A stretch of 64,000 nt of DNA from Microbacterium abyssi. GTDB lineage: Bacteria; Actinomycetota; Actinomycetes; Actinomycetales; Microbacteriaceae. The notes beneath the pieces were generated by a model. It was not told the DNA's origin, did no database searches, and saw only the letters and a program-made list of their open reading frames with translations. Location of the stretch: assembly GCF_015277895.1 (NCBI RefSeq), contig NZ_CP063815.1, forward strand, positions 806,001 to 870,000, read 5' to 3'. A program made the position numbers and the translations under genes. This document shows positions 45,335 to 54,467 of this stretch, in pieces (the stretch's first letter is position 1; every line of letters starts with the position of its first letter).

Positions 45335-48172
45335 TTGGCTGAAGGCAAGAAGCTCGTCATCGTCGAGTCTCCGACGAAGATGCGGTCGATTCAGGGGTAC
45401 CTCGGCGATGACTACGAGGTGCTCAGCTCGGTCGGCCACATCCGCGATCTGGCAGACAAGAAGGACATCCCCGCGAGCGACAAGGCCGCCTACGGGAAGT
45501 ACTCCATCGACGTGGAGAACGGCTTCGATCCGTACTACGTCGTCTCCGATCGCAAGACGAAGACCGTCGCCGAGCTCAAGCGCGCCCTCAAGCACGCAGA
45601 CGAACTCCTGCTCGCCACTGATGAGGACCGCGAGGGGGAGGCCATCGCCTGGCACCTGCTCGAGACCCTGAAGCCCAAGGTGCCCGTCAAGCGCATGGTG
45701 TTCCACGAGATCACCAAGGACGCCATCCAGGCCGCCGTCGGCAACACGCGCGAGCTCGACCTCGCGCTCGTCGACGCGCAGGAGACCCGCCGCATCCTCG
45801 ACCGCCTGTACGGCTGGGACGTCTCGCCGGTACTCTGGTACAAGGTCAAGACCGGTCTGTCCGCCGGGCGCGTGCAGTCCGCAGCGACGCGCATGATCGT
45901 CGAGCGGGAGCGCGAGCGCATGGCGTTCGTCTCCGCCGACTACTGGGACGTCGAGGCGTCCGCCGCATCGGGCACCGCGTTCAAGGTGCGCCTGGTGCGC
46001 GTCGACGGAGGACAGCTCGCCCGCGGCACCGACTTCGACGACAGCGGAAAGCTGAAGAAGGCCGTCGTCGTCCTCTCCGAGAAGGACGCCACCGCGCTCG
46101 CCGACGCCGTCGACGCCGCAGGCGCCGGCACAGTCACAAAGGTCGAGGCCAAGCCGGGAACCCGCAGCCCCTACGCCCCCTTCACCACCTCCACGCTGCA
46201 GCAGGAGGCCGGACGCAAGCTCTCGATGAGTGCGAAGCAGGCGATGAGCGTCGCCCAGCGCCTGTACGAGAAGGGCTTCATCACCTATATGCGAACCGAC
46301 TCGGTCGCGCTCAGCACCCAGGCGGTGCAGGCTGCGCGCAGCCAGGCGGTCGCTCTCTACGGTGACGGCGCGGTGCCGCTGAAGCCCCGGGTGTACAAGT
46401 CCAAGAGCAAGAACGCGCAGGAGGCGCACGAGGCCATCCGTCCCTCGGGCGAGAACTTCCGCAAGCCGGCGTCCGTGGCCGGCGAGCTCGACCGCGAAGA
46501 GCTGCGACTCTACGACCTCATCTGGAAGCGCACCGTTGCCAGCCAGATGGCCGACGCGAAGTACGAGACCACCACGGTGACGATCGCTGTCGACACCTCA
46601 GCGGAGCTCAGCGCGAGTGCCGGGAAGCTCGCCGAGTTCACGGCATCCGGCACCGTGTACACGTTCAAGGGCTTCCTCGAGGCGTACGAGGAGGGCAAGG
46701 ACGAGAAGCGCGGCGACACCGACGCCGACTCGAACCAGTCCCTGCCCGCCGTCGCCGTCGGCGACGAACTCGGAATGTCGGATGCCGAGGCGAAGGGCCA
46801 CAAGACGACGCCGAAGCCCCGCTACACCGAGGCTTCTCTGGTCAAGGCGCTCGAGGAGCACGGCATCGGCCGCCCCTCCACCTTCGCCAGCATCATCGGC
46901 ACCGTGATCGACCGCGGCTACGCCACCAAGCGCGGCCAGGCGCTCGTGCCGACCTGGATGGCGTTCAGCGTCGTGCGGCTGCTGGAGGAGCACTTCTCCG
47001 ATCTGATCGACTACGACTTCACCGCGGCGCTCGAAGACGACCTCGATGCGATCGCGCGCGGGGAGCAGAAGCGCGTCGAATGGCTGAAGTCGTTCTACTT
47101 CGGCTCCGACGCCCAGGTCGGGCTCCGCCAGGTCGTCGACAACGTCGGCGAGATCGACGCGCGCGCGCTGAATTCCACGCGCATCACCGACACCGCCACC
47201 CTGCGATTCGGCAAGTACGGCCCGTACCTCGAGGTCATCGACCCGGCGACACCGGAGGAGCGCGGACGCATCGTCAACGTTCCCGAAGACCTCGCCCCCG
47301 ACGAGCTCACCGCGGAGAAGGCCCAGGAGCTCATCGACGCTCCGGTCGCCGGCGATCGCGTTCTCGGCGAGAACCCCGAGAACGGCCGAGTCATCGTCGT
47401 CAAGGACGGCCGCTATGGCCCCTACGTGCAGGAGAACCTGCCGGAGGAGGACCCCGTCATCGACGAGGCCACCGGCGAGGTCGTCGAGGCGCCGAAGAAG
47501 AAGACCGCGAAGAAGGACGCGCCCAAACCGCGCACCGGATCGCTGTTCCGCTCCATGTCGGTCGAGGACATCGACCTGGACACCGCGCTGAAGCTGCTCA
47601 GCCTTCCCCGCGTCGTCGGCACCGACCCCGAGAACGGCGATGAGATCACGGCGCAGAACGGCCGGTACGGGCCCTACTTGAAGAAGGGCACCGACTCGCG
47701 CTCGCTGGAGAGCGAGCAGCAGATCTTCGATGTCACCCTCGAGCAGGCGCTCGCGATCTACGAACAGCCGAAGTACGGGGCAGGGTCTCGCCGGGCGTCC
47801 AGCGCGCTCGCCGAGTTCGAAGCCGACCCGGTCAGCGGCAAACCGATCCGCGTGCGTGACGGACGCTTCGGCCCGTATGTCACGGACGGCGAGACGAACG
47901 TGACGATCCCGCGCGGTCAGAAGCCCGAGGACATCACGTTCGAGATTGCGGTGCAGATGCTCGCCGACAAGCGTGCGAAGGGCCCGGCTCCCAAGCGAGG
48001 CGCGAAGAAGGCTCCGGCGAAGAAGGCTCCGGCGAAGCCTGCAGCCAAGAAGGTGCCCACGAAGAAGACGGCCGCGAAGTCGGATGCCGACAAGGCTGCC
48101 GCCCGCTCGGCGGCAGCGAAGAAGGCCGCAGCGACCCGGGCCGCCAACGCCAAGAAGAAAGCGAACGCGTGA
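45335..48172 (+). CDS. topA: DNA topoisomerase I
   Basis: The 945-aa type IA topoisomerase relaxes negative supercoils. The Toprim domain begins KLVIVESPTKMRSIQGYL and includes LLATDEDREGEAIAWHL. The active tyrosine is in FITYMRTDSVALS. Four C-terminal repeats with GRYGPYVQ- or GRFGPYVTD-type motifs replace the zinc fingers of E. coli, and a Lys/Ala-rich tail follows (from about residue 880), as in other actinobacteria. I chose TTG 45335, preceded by AAAGGA with 7-nt spacing, over a GTG 33 nt upstream. Confidence 0.95.
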   Translation: MAEGKKLVIVESPTKMRSIQGYLGDDYEVLSSVGHIRDLADKKDIPASDKAAYGKYSIDVENGFDPYYVVSDRKTKTVAELKRALKHADELLLATDEDREGEAIAWHLLETLKPKVPVKRMVFHEITKDAIQAAVGNTRELDLALVDAQETRRILDRLYGWDVSPVLWYKVKTGLSAGRVQSAATRMIVERERERMAFVSADYWDVEASAASGTAFKVRLVRVDGGQLARGTDFDDSGKLKKAVVVLSEKDATALADAVDAAGAGTVTKVEAKPGTRSPYAPFTTSTLQQEAGRKLSMSAKQAMSVAQRLYEKGFITYMRTDSVALSTQAVQAARSQAVALYGDGAVPLKPRVYKSKSKNAQEAHEAIRPSGENFRKPASVAGELDREELRLYDLIWKRTVASQMADAKYETTTVTIAVDTSAELSASAGKLAEFTASGTVYTFKGFLEAYEEGKDEKRGDTDADSNQSLPAVAVGDELGMSDAEAKGHKTTPKPRYTEASLVKALEEHGIGRPSTFASIIGTVIDRGYATKRGQALVPTWMAFSVVRLLEEHFSDLIDYDFTAALEDDLDAIARGEQKRVEWLKSFYFGSDAQVGLRQVVDNVGEIDARALNSTRITDTATLRFGKYGPYLEVIDPATPEERGRIVNVPEDLAPDELTAEKAQELIDAPVAGDRVLGENPENGRVIVVKDGRYGPYVQENLPEEDPVIDEATGEVVEAPKKKTAKKDAPKPRTGSLFRSMSVEDIDLDTALKLLSLPRVVGTDPENGDEITAQNGRYGPYLKKGTDSRSLESEQQIFDVTLEQALAIYEQPKYGAGSRRASSALAEFEADPVSGKPIRVRDGRFGPYVTDGETNVTIPRGQKPEDITFEIAVQMLADKRAKGPAPKRGAKKAPAKKAPAKPAAKKVPTKKTAAKSDADKAAARSAAAKKAAATRAANAKKKANA

Positions 48173-48795
48173 CCGCACGCCCTGGGCTCTGGATCACTCT
48201 CGAGGGCGGCGACGGCTCAGGAAAGACCACGCAGGCGGAGATTCTCGAGAGTTGGCTGCGGGACGCCGATCACACCGTGCTGCGCACACGCGAGCCCGGA
48301 GGCAGCGAGGTCGGGCAGCTGATCCGTGACATCGTGCTGCATCACCGCGGCGACATCGCGCCCCGCGCCGAGGCGCTGTTGTACGCAGCCGACCGCGCGC
48401 ACCACGTGGAGACCGTCGTACTCCCAGCGCTGGAGCGCGGTGAGATCGTGCTGCAGGATCGCTATCTCGACTCGTCCGTCGCCTATCAGGGGGCAGGCCG
48501 GGTGCTCGACGGCGCGCAGGTGCGCGACCTCTCGCTATGGGCGACGAACGGCGCGCTGCCCGATCTCACGGTGCTGCTCGACTTGGACCCCGTCGCGGCG
48601 CGACGGCGTCTGGACTCAGCGGACAAGCCGTTCGACCGGCTCGAAGCGGAGAAGCAGGACTTCCACGCCCGGGTGCGCGAGGCGTATCTCGCGCTGGCGG
48701 ATGCCGAGCCCGATCGGTTCATCGTGCTGGATGCCGCGGCATCCCCTGATCGGATCGCCGACGCGATCCGCACCCGCGTCGCCCCGCTCCTCTGA
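48169..48795 (+). CDS. tmk: thymidylate kinase
   Basis: The 208-aa protein phosphorylates dTMP to dTDP. The P-loop is LEGGDGSGKTTQAEILESWL. The DR(Y/H) motif is VLQDRYLDSSVAYQGAGR, and the lid arginines are in RRRLDSADKPFDRLEAE. The GTG overlaps the topA stop codon. The order topA-tmk-holB is widespread in actinobacteria. A short GC-rich hairpin overlaps the 3' end, and a long repeat region follows. Confidence 0.95.
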   Translation: MTARPGLWITLEGGDGSGKTTQAEILESWLRDADHTVLRTREPGGSEVGQLIRDIVLHHRGDIAPRAEALLYAADRAHHVETVVLPALERGEIVLQDRYLDSSVAYQGAGRVLDGAQVRDLSLWATNGALPDLTVLLDLDPVAARRRLDSADKPFDRLEAEKQDFHARVREAYLALADAEPDRFIVLDAAASPDRIADAIRTRVAPLL

Positions 48796-48820
48796 CCAAG
48801 CGGGGTCCTGACTCGAGTGG

Positions 48821-48998
48821 TTTCGACTCCGCCGCTGTGCGGCTTCGCTCACCCCGTTTCGGCTGCGCGCTTCGCGCTTCGCTCAACGACCGCAGGAGAC
48901 CTTCCCCCGACGGGTCGTTGAGCGAGCGAACCCCCGACGGGTCGTTGAGCGAGCGAAGCGAGACGAAACGGATTGAGCGAGCCGCCGGCGAGTCGAAA
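48821..48998. repeat. 178-bp composite inverted repeat between tmk and holB
   Basis: The outermost arms TTTCGACTC and GAGTCGAAA enclose CCGTTTCG and CTTCGCTCAACGACC. These pair with the right-hand GGGTCGTTGAGCGAGCG and CGAAACGG. CCCCCGACGGGTCGTTGAGC occurs twice in tandem around 48905-48952. The core words are those of the repeats at 22187 and 31941. Confidence 0.75.
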
Positions 48999-49040
48999 TC
49001 GCTGAACAACGAGCGCGCAAGCGGTGTCGGCGGCGACGGA

Positions 49041-49046
49041 TAGGCT
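49041..49046 (+). promoter_or_regulatory. -10 hexamer of holB, leaderless arrangement
   Basis: TAGGCT, then 6 nt, then the ATG at 49053. The repeat region ends about 40 nt upstream. Confidence 0.55.
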
Positions 49047-49052
49047 GAGATC

Positions 49053-50207
49053 ATGACCGCGACCCTCGCCCCGTTCCCGTGGACGGACGTGTGGGGGCAG
49101 GGCGACGCCGTCGAGGCGCTGCGATCTGCGGCATCCGATCCCGCGTCACTCTCGCACGCGTGGCTGATCACCGGCCCTCCCGGATCCGGGCGCTCGACGC
49201 TCGCGTACGCCTTCGCCGCCGCGCTGATCGCCGACGGCCCCGACGACCAGCAGACGATGCGACAGGTGCTCGCCGGTACCCACCCCGACGTCACGGCGCT
49301 GCGCACCGACAAGGTCATCATCACGATCAAGGAGGCCCGCGCGCTCGTCGAGCGGTCCTACTTCGCCCCCTCCGCGGGTCGTTACCGCGTGATCGTGGTC
49401 GAGGATGCCGATCGCATGGTCGAGCGCACCTCGAACGTGCTCCTGAAGGCGCTCGAGGAGCCGCCGGAGAAGACCGTCTGGGTGCTCTGCGCGCCCAGCG
49501 AGGCCGATCTGCTGCCGACGATCCGCTCGCGGGTGCGCCCGCTGCGGCTGCGCGAACCCGACGTCGACGACGTCGCGCGACTCATCGTCGAACGCACGGG
49601 CGCGGACGCGTCAGTGGCAGAGCAGGCCGCGCGCCACTCGCAGCGTCACATAGGCATGGCCCAGCGGCTGGCGACCGACGACTCCGCCCGCAGCCGCCGC
49701 GAGGGCACGCTGCGATCGGCGCTGGCCGTGCGTGGCGTCGGCAGCGCGGTCGAGGTCGCGGGAGAGATCATCCAGGCGGCAACAGACGACGCCAAGGCCC
49801 TCACCGCCGAGCGTGACGCCGCCGAGCGGGCCTCACTGCTGCGCACGGTCGGCATCGCGGAAGGGCAGGCGGTGCCCCCGGCGCTGCGCGCGCAGATCGC
49901 AGCCCTCGAAGACGATCAGAAGAAGCGCGCCACGCGCAGTCTGCGTGACGGTATCGACCGGGTTCTGACGGACCTCCAGTCGATGTTCCGCGACGTCGTC
50001 ATGCTGCAGTACGGCAGGGGACACGACCTGATCAACCGCGAGCTGGGCGAGGAGCTCGGCGCGCTGGCGACCGCATGGCCGGTGGAACGTACGCTGGTGG
50101 TGCTCGACCATCTTGCCGAGACCAGGGAATCGCTGGAGCGCAACGTCGCCCCGACGCTGGCCCTGGAGAGTTTGCTCGTGACCGTCGCGAGCGGGAGGAA
50201 ACCGTGA
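49053..50207 (+). CDS. holB: DNA polymerase III subunit delta'
   Basis: The 384-aa protein is the delta' clamp-loader subunit. The P-loop region is ITGPPGSGRSTLAYAFAAAL, with arginine in place of the P-loop lysine, consistent with a subunit that does not hydrolyse ATP. Other features are YRVIVVEDADRMVERTSNVL, LKALEEPPEKTVWVLCAPSE and the SRC-like TIRSRVRPLRL. Its stop overlaps the peptidase start. It works with DnaX, encoded at 20900 in this window. Confidence 0.93.
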   Translation: MTATLAPFPWTDVWGQGDAVEALRSAASDPASLSHAWLITGPPGSGRSTLAYAFAAALIADGPDDQQTMRQVLAGTHPDVTALRTDKVIITIKEARALVERSYFAPSAGRYRVIVVEDADRMVERTSNVLLKALEEPPEKTVWVLCAPSEADLLPTIRSRVRPLRLREPDVDDVARLIVERTGADASVAEQAARHSQRHIGMAQRLATDDSARSRREGTLRSALAVRGVGSAVEVAGEIIQAATDDAKALTAERDAAERASLLRTVGIAEGQAVPPALRAQIAALEDDQKKRATRSLRDGIDRVLTDLQSMFRDVVMLQYGRGHDLINRELGEELGALATAWPVERTLVVLDHLAETRESLERNVAPTLALESLLVTVASGRKP

Positions 50208-51769
50208 ACACTCGACAGACGTCCCGCCTGCGACGGCTTGCGGCGATCACCGCGGGGCTCGCCGTGGCATCCATGATGCTCAGCGGATGCCTGTACACGA
50301 TGATTCCCGAGGGGACGGAGCCCCGTCCGTCCACGACGAACGCCCCCGACACGGAGGGCGTGTCCGCGGACCTCCTGCCCTTCTACGAGCAGACCCTGGA
50401 GTGGGAGGCGTGCGACCGTGGCGGGGCGATGTTCGACTGCAGCTCGGTCACAGCCCCTCTGGACTGGGAGAACCCCGAAGCCGGTGAGATCGAACTCGCG
50501 GTCGTGCGTCACCAGGCGACCGGCCAGCCGATGGGATCCCTGCTGACCAACCCGGGCGGCCCCGGGGCGAGCGGACGCGACTTCATCCTCGACAGCGTCG
50601 ACTACGCGGTCGGCGCCGACCTCATCGAGAACTACGATGTGATCGGTTTCGATCCTCGCGGCGTCGGCGGCTCCACCGCCGTGACCTGCTTCGACGCCGC
50701 CGACATGGACTCGTACCTCTACGACATCCCTGCATCGACGCGCGGGACGGCGGAGTGGGAAGCCGAACTCACCGAGCGCAACGAGCACTTCGCCGATGCG
50801 TGCGAGGCCAACAGCGCCGGCATCCTGCCGCACGTCACGACGGTGAACTCGGCACGAGACATGGACCTGATCCGTGCGGTGCTGGGCGACAAGGAACTGA
50901 ACTACCTGGGCTACTCGTACGGCACGTTCCTCGGTGCGACGTACGCGAACCTCTACCCCGAGAAGGCCGGGCGCCTCGTCCTGGACGGCGCGATCGACCC
51001 CGCCGTGTCCGGTATCGAGGTCGGCACGACGCAGGCCCTCGGCTTCGAGTCGGCCCTGCGCGCTTACATGCAGAACTGCCTCGACTCCGACTCCTGCCCC
51101 TTCAACGGCACGGTCGACGAGGCCATGGCCGACCTCGGGGCGCTTCTCGCGGCCGTCGACCGCACCCCTCTGGAGAACGACGACGGGCGGACGCTCGGCG
51201 CGGATTCGCTCATGACCGCGATCATCGCCGCGCTGTACTCGGAGGACAACTGGGCGTACCTGACGCAGGCGCTCGATGGAGCGCTGCAGGGCGACCCGTA
51301 CGTCGCGTTCGTCCTCGCGGACTTCTACAACGGCCGCGAGGACGGCGTGTACCTCGACAACTCCACCGAGGCGTTCCGCGCCTACAACTGCATGGACTAC
51401 CCGGTCGAAGACGACCAGGCCGCACAGGATGCCGCCGACGCGAAGCTCGCCGAGGGGGCGCCGACCATCGCGCCGTACTGGAACGGACCGGATCCCTGCG
51501 CCGTCTGGCCGCACCCGCCCACCGGCACGCGCGGCGAGATCCACGCCGAAGGCGCAGGTCCCATCCTCGTCGTCGGCACGACCAACGACCCGGCGACCCC
51601 GTACGAGTGGTCGGTGTCGCTCGCAGAGCAGCTCGACGAGGGCGTGCTCATCACGCGCGTCGGCGAAGGGCACACCGGCTACAACAAGGGCAATGTCTGC
51701 GTGGATGACGCGGTCGACGCGTTCTTCCTCGAGGACGCGGTTCCGGACGGCGACCTGAACTGCGAGTGA
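50204..51769 (+). CDS. secreted alpha/beta-hydrolase peptidase (S33, tripeptidyl aminopeptidase type)
   Basis: The 521-aa protein is a lipoprotein with lipobox VASMMLSGC. The alpha/beta-hydrolase core has LLTNPGGPGASGRDFI (oxyanion region), the nucleophile serine in YLGYSYGTFLGATYANLYP, and a C-terminal TAP-like domain with TTNDPATPYEWSVSLAEQL and the histidine in GEGHTGYNKGN. This is the SlpD/E-type family of actinobacterial exported aminopeptidases. The GTG overlaps the holB stop (GTGA), an unusual operon partner for a replication gene. Confidence 0.9.
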   Translation: MNTRQTSRLRRLAAITAGLAVASMMLSGCLYTMIPEGTEPRPSTTNAPDTEGVSADLLPFYEQTLEWEACDRGGAMFDCSSVTAPLDWENPEAGEIELAVVRHQATGQPMGSLLTNPGGPGASGRDFILDSVDYAVGADLIENYDVIGFDPRGVGGSTAVTCFDAADMDSYLYDIPASTRGTAEWEAELTERNEHFADACEANSAGILPHVTTVNSARDMDLIRAVLGDKELNYLGYSYGTFLGATYANLYPEKAGRLVLDGAIDPAVSGIEVGTTQALGFESALRAYMQNCLDSDSCPFNGTVDEAMADLGALLAAVDRTPLENDDGRTLGADSLMTAIIAALYSEDNWAYLTQALDGALQGDPYVAFVLADFYNGREDGVYLDNSTEAFRAYNCMDYPVEDDQAAQDAADAKLAEGAPTIAPYWNGPDPCAVWPHPPTGTRGEIHAEGAGPILVVGTTNDPATPYEWSVSLAEQLDEGVLITRVGEGHTGYNKGNVCVDDAVDAFFLEDAVPDGDLNCE

Positions 51770-51793
51770 TTCGCGATGGCGGCGCGGACAGGG

Positions 51794-51799
51794 TAATAT
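51794..51799 (+). promoter_or_regulatory. -10 box of tRNA-Thr
   Basis: TAATAT lies 28 nt upstream of the mature tRNA-Thr 5' end, leaving a short leader. No clear -35 box was seen. Confidence 0.45.
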
Positions 51800-51827
51800 C
51801 GTTGATCGCGCCGCTTGTGCGACGCAC

Positions 51828-51903
51828 GCCGCTTTAGCTCAGTCGGCAGAGCATTTCACTCGTAATGAAAAGGTCGTCAGTTCGATTCTGACAAGCGGCT
51901 CCA
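51828..51903 (+). tRNA. tRNA-Thr(CGT)
   Basis: The 76-nt cloverleaf has acceptor GCCGCTT/AAGCGGC, anticodon stem TTTCA/TGAAA with loop CTCGTAA (anticodon CGT), T loop TTCGATT, discriminator T73 and an encoded CCA. It reads ACG codons. Confidence 0.96.
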
Positions 51904-51905
51904 CC

Positions 51906-51940
51906 GGCCCCGTGACGCGAAGAGCATCACGGGGCCTTTT
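51906..51940 (+). terminator. rho-independent terminator after tRNA-Thr
   Basis: GGCCCCGTGA and TCACGGGGCC form a perfect 10-bp stem with an 11-nt loop, followed by TTTT. It starts 3 nt after the tRNA CCA end and also faces the convergent VOC gene. Confidence 0.85.
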
Positions 51941-51943
51941 CGT

Positions 51944-52387
51944 TCATCCGAGCCGTTCGGCGAGGGCGACGATGATCCCCTCGGGTCCGCGGACGTACGT
52001 CATGCGCCATTGATCCTCGAACTCGCCGACGCTGCCGTCGAGGCGATACCCCTCCGCAGTGAGTCTCGCGACCATCTCCTCGAGCCCGGCGACCTCGAAC
52101 GCGATGCTGCGGATGCCGAGCTCGTTCGCCATGGCCTCAGGCTGCCCCTGACCCAGCGCCGGGCGGTGGAACGTCGACAGCTCGACGCCGGTTCCGCCGC
52201 CCGGCACCTGCAGCATGACGATGGTCGTCTTCGCGCCGGGGATGCCGCACACGGCGTCGAGGAACTCTCCCTCCATCGGGGTCGGGTCTCCCAGTCGTTC
52301 GAGGCCGAGGTCGAGGAAGAATCTCGTCACCTCCTCGAGGTCGGAGACGGTGATGCCGACGTGGTCGAATCGCTTGATGGCAGACAT
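51944..52387 (-). CDS. VOC-superfamily (glyoxalase-like) protein
   Basis: The 147-aa protein has paired beta-alpha-beta-beta-beta units of the vicinal oxygen chelate fold: FDHVGITVSDLEEVTRFFLD at the start and IRSIAFEVAGLEEMVARLTA in the second half, ending YVRGPEGIIVALAERLG. Possible metal ligands are the first histidine and the terminal-region glutamate positions. It starts at ATG 52387, with GAGGAGAA upstream. Substrate unknown; a methylmalonyl-CoA epimerase-like or resistance role would be speculation. Confidence 0.82.
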   Translation of the reverse strand: MSAIKRFDHVGITVSDLEEVTRFFLDLGLERLGDPTPMEGEFLDAVCGIPGAKTTIVMLQVPGGGTGVELSTFHRPALGQGQPEAMANELGIRSIAFEVAGLEEMVARLTAEGYRLDGSVGEFEDQWRMTYVRGPEGIIVALAERLG

Positions 52388-52446
52388 GCCGCGATTCTCC
52401 TCGGCTCGTCGACGGATATCCACGTGCTCCGCGAACGCCTGACGCG

Positions 52447-52452
52447 TACGCT
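52447..52452 (+). promoter_or_regulatory. -10 hexamer of pncA, leaderless arrangement
   Basis: TACGCT, then 6 nt, then the ATG at 52459. Confidence 0.5.
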
Positions 52453-52458
52453 CGAAGC

Positions 52459-53058
52459 ATGAGCAGAGCACTTCTCATCGTCGACGTGCAGAACGATTTC
52501 ACCGAGGGCGGCGCGCTGGCGGTCGCGGGCGGGGATGCCGTGGCATCCGCCGTGTCGGCGTTCCTGTCCGCACACGCCGGCGAGTACGACGTGATCGTCG
52601 CGTCACGCGACTGGCATGAGCCCGACCGCGACAACGGCGGGCACTTCGCCGATGAGCCGGACTTCCAGAGCTCCTGGCCGGTGCACTGCGTCGCCGGTAC
52701 GGCGGGCGCCGAGTACGACCCACTGCTGGCGACGGATGCCGTCACGCATCACGTCCGCAAGGGCCAGGGCATACCGGCGTACTCGATGTTCGAGGGGACG
52801 ACCGATGACGACGCCACCGTCGCCGCGGTACTGAGCGAGCGCGGCGTGCTCGTGGCGGATGTCGTGGGCCTGGCGACCGACCACTGCGTGCGGGCGTCCG
52901 CGATGGATGCGATCGCGCACGGCGTGCACGTGCGGGTGCTCACCGACCTCGTCGCCGGGGTCGGCGCGGAGTCCAGCGAGCGGGCTCTCGCCGAGCTCGC
53001 GCACGCGGGAGCGGAACTCGTCGAGAGCACTCAGGCGTTCGGCGGCGCGCCCTCGTGA
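52459..53058 (+). CDS. pncA: nicotinamidase (isochorismatase family)
   Basis: The 199-aa protein deamidates nicotinamide to nicotinate for NAD recycling. The catalytic aspartate is in LLIVDVQNDFTEGGAL. Metal ligands are in SRDWHEPDRDNGGHF, the lysine is in HHVRKGQGIPAYS, and the nucleophile cysteine is in VVGLATDHCVRASAMDA. It heads a three-gene overlapping unit (pncA-DUF1697-yigZ). Confidence 0.9.
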   Translation: MSRALLIVDVQNDFTEGGALAVAGGDAVASAVSAFLSAHAGEYDVIVASRDWHEPDRDNGGHFADEPDFQSSWPVHCVAGTAGAEYDPLLATDAVTHHVRKGQGIPAYSMFEGTTDDDATVAAVLSERGVLVADVVGLATDHCVRASAMDAIAHGVHVRVLTDLVAGVGAESSERALAELAHAGAELVESTQAFGGAPS

Positions 53059-53588
53059 GCCGCAGCGTCCTGCTGCTGCGGGCGGTGAACGTCAGCGGCC
53101 GCAACAGCGTTCCCATGGCGCGGCTACGTGAAGTACTGGCATCCGAGACCGATCTGCAGAACGTCTCGACATACATCGCCAGCGGCAACATCGTCTGCGA
53201 CGCGCCAGCGGGTGCCCGTTCCGCCTGCGCGCGAGTGCGGGAGGTGATCGCGGCCGACTTCGGCGTCGACGCGCCGGTCATCGCGCGCAGCCACGACGAG
53301 CTCGTTGCGGCCCTCGCCGCGTGTCCGTTCGACGGCGGAGCGGAGAAGTTCGTGCACGCGATGTTCCTCGAGGGCGAACCGTCAGCGGGGGCGGTCGCGG
53401 TGCTCGAGGAGCGCCTCGTGCCGGGAGAGGAGCTCGCGCTCATCGGCCGCGACCTCTGGATCAGCTACAGCGAGGACGGCGTCGCCGCCACGAAGCTCAC
53501 GAAAGCGGTCCTCGATCGGGCGCTCGGCGTCGCCGGTACTGCGCGGAACCTTCGGACCACGCGGAAGCTCGCCGAGCTCACGGCATGA
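53055..53588 (+). CDS. DUF1697 family protein
   Basis: The 177-aa protein begins VLLLRAVNVSGRNSVPMARL and has YIASGNIVCDAPAG, the typical DUF1697 pattern of a ferredoxin-like fold; the C-terminus ends GTARNLRTTRKLAELTA. The function is unknown. The GTG start overlaps the pncA stop codon and its own stop overlaps the next ATG, so the unit is translationally coupled. Confidence 0.85.
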   Translation: MSRSVLLLRAVNVSGRNSVPMARLREVLASETDLQNVSTYIASGNIVCDAPAGARSACARVREVIAADFGVDAPVIARSHDELVAALAACPFDGGAEKFVHAMFLEGEPSAGAVAVLEERLVPGEELALIGRDLWISYSEDGVAATKLTKAVLDRALGVAGTARNLRTTRKLAELTA

Positions 53589-54235
53589 CCGCCTACCCCG
53601 CCACGATCGCGAAGGCCGTCGATCACGAGCTGGTGATCAAGAAGTCGCGCTTCCTCGCGCATGCGGCTCCGGTCTCGTCCCCTGAGGAGGCTGACGCTGT
53701 CATCGCCGCGGTCAGGAAACGGGCGTGGGATGCCAGGCACAACTGCTCGGCGCAGGTCACGGGCGCGCTCGGGGAGCGGGCGCGGTCGTCGGACGACGGC
53801 GAGCCGTCCGGGACTGCCGGGGTGCCCATGCTCGAGGTGCTGCGGCGGCGTGAACTCACCGATGTCGTCGCCGTGGTCACACGTTATTTCGGTGGCATCA
53901 AGCTCGGTGCGGGCGGGCTCGTGCGGGCATACTCTTCGGCGGTGGCCGAGGCGCTCGATCTCGCGACGGTCGTCGACCGGCACCTGCTCGCCGGCGTCGA
54001 GGTGCCGGTGATGCACGCTGATGCCGGACGGTTCGAGAACCTGCTCCGCGAGTGGGTGCACGGTCGCAGCGCGGTTCTCGACGCGCCGACCTATGCTGCG
54101 CGGGCGACGTTCACCGTGTGGGTGCCGCCCGGGGCTGTCACAGTCCTCGCCGCAGAGATCGCGGCGGCGTCGGGCGGAGCAGTGAGCATCGAGCCGACGG
54201 GAGCCGAGCGCCTCATCGACGTGCCACGGGTCTGA
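53585..54235 (+). CDS. YigZ/IMPACT family protein
   Basis: The 216-aa protein has the UPF0029/IMPACT N-terminal domain with KKSRFLAHAAPVSSPEEADAV, SDDGEPSGTAGVPMLEVLRR and the hallmark VVTRYFGGIKLGAGGLVRAY. A ferredoxin-like DUF1949 domain follows. In eukaryotes IMPACT modulates Gcn2; the bacterial role is unclear but may be linked to translation. ATG at 53585 overlaps the DUF1697 stop codon. Confidence 0.9.
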   Translation: MTAYPATIAKAVDHELVIKKSRFLAHAAPVSSPEEADAVIAAVRKRAWDARHNCSAQVTGALGERARSSDDGEPSGTAGVPMLEVLRRRELTDVVAVVTRYFGGIKLGAGGLVRAYSSAVAEALDLATVVDRHLLAGVEVPVMHADAGRFENLLREWVHGRSAVLDAPTYAARATFTVWVPPGAVTVLAAEIAAASGGAVSIEPTGAERLIDVPRV

Positions 54236-54442
54236 TCAGGAACGTGGGATGCTGCGGCTGATGCCGATGGACGGAAGCTGCGAATCCTGCTGCAGGTCCA
54301 CCCGTCGCGCGGCGCAGCCGGTGCAACGCACGTAGACGACCGTGCCGTCGGTGGTGCGGTGGCGGGACTCGGAGACCCAGGCGTGCTCGTGAGCGAGGGC
54401 AGCTGTGTGGTGGGGGATCCGGCGAGTGCGCAGTGTGGGCAT
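54236..54442 (-). CDS. small conserved zinc-ribbon-like protein
   Basis: The 68-aa protein reads HEHAWVSESRHRTTDGTVVY then VRCTGCAARRVDLQQD. The His pair and the CxxC pair could bind one zinc ion. I recognise this pattern as a small hypothetical protein of actinobacteria without known function. The ATG at 54442 has CACGCT 6 nt upstream. It converges on yigZ with adjacent stop codons and is divergent from the CGNR gene, 25 nt away. Confidence 0.7.
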   Translation of the reverse strand: MPTLRTRRIPHHTAALAHEHAWVSESRHRTTDGTVVYVRCTGCAARRVDLQQDSQLPSIGISRSIPRS

Positions 54443-54467
54443 GAGACCAGCGTGATGTAATGGTCTT

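Noticed and set aside
48821..48998. CRISPR-like direct repeats.
   Set aside because: Copies are of unequal length, partly inverted, without regular spacers, and no cas genes are nearby.
49053..50207. holB as an inactivated ATPase because the P-loop lysine is arginine.
   Set aside because: Delta' subunits do not hydrolyse ATP and often have degenerate P-loops, so this is not a defect.
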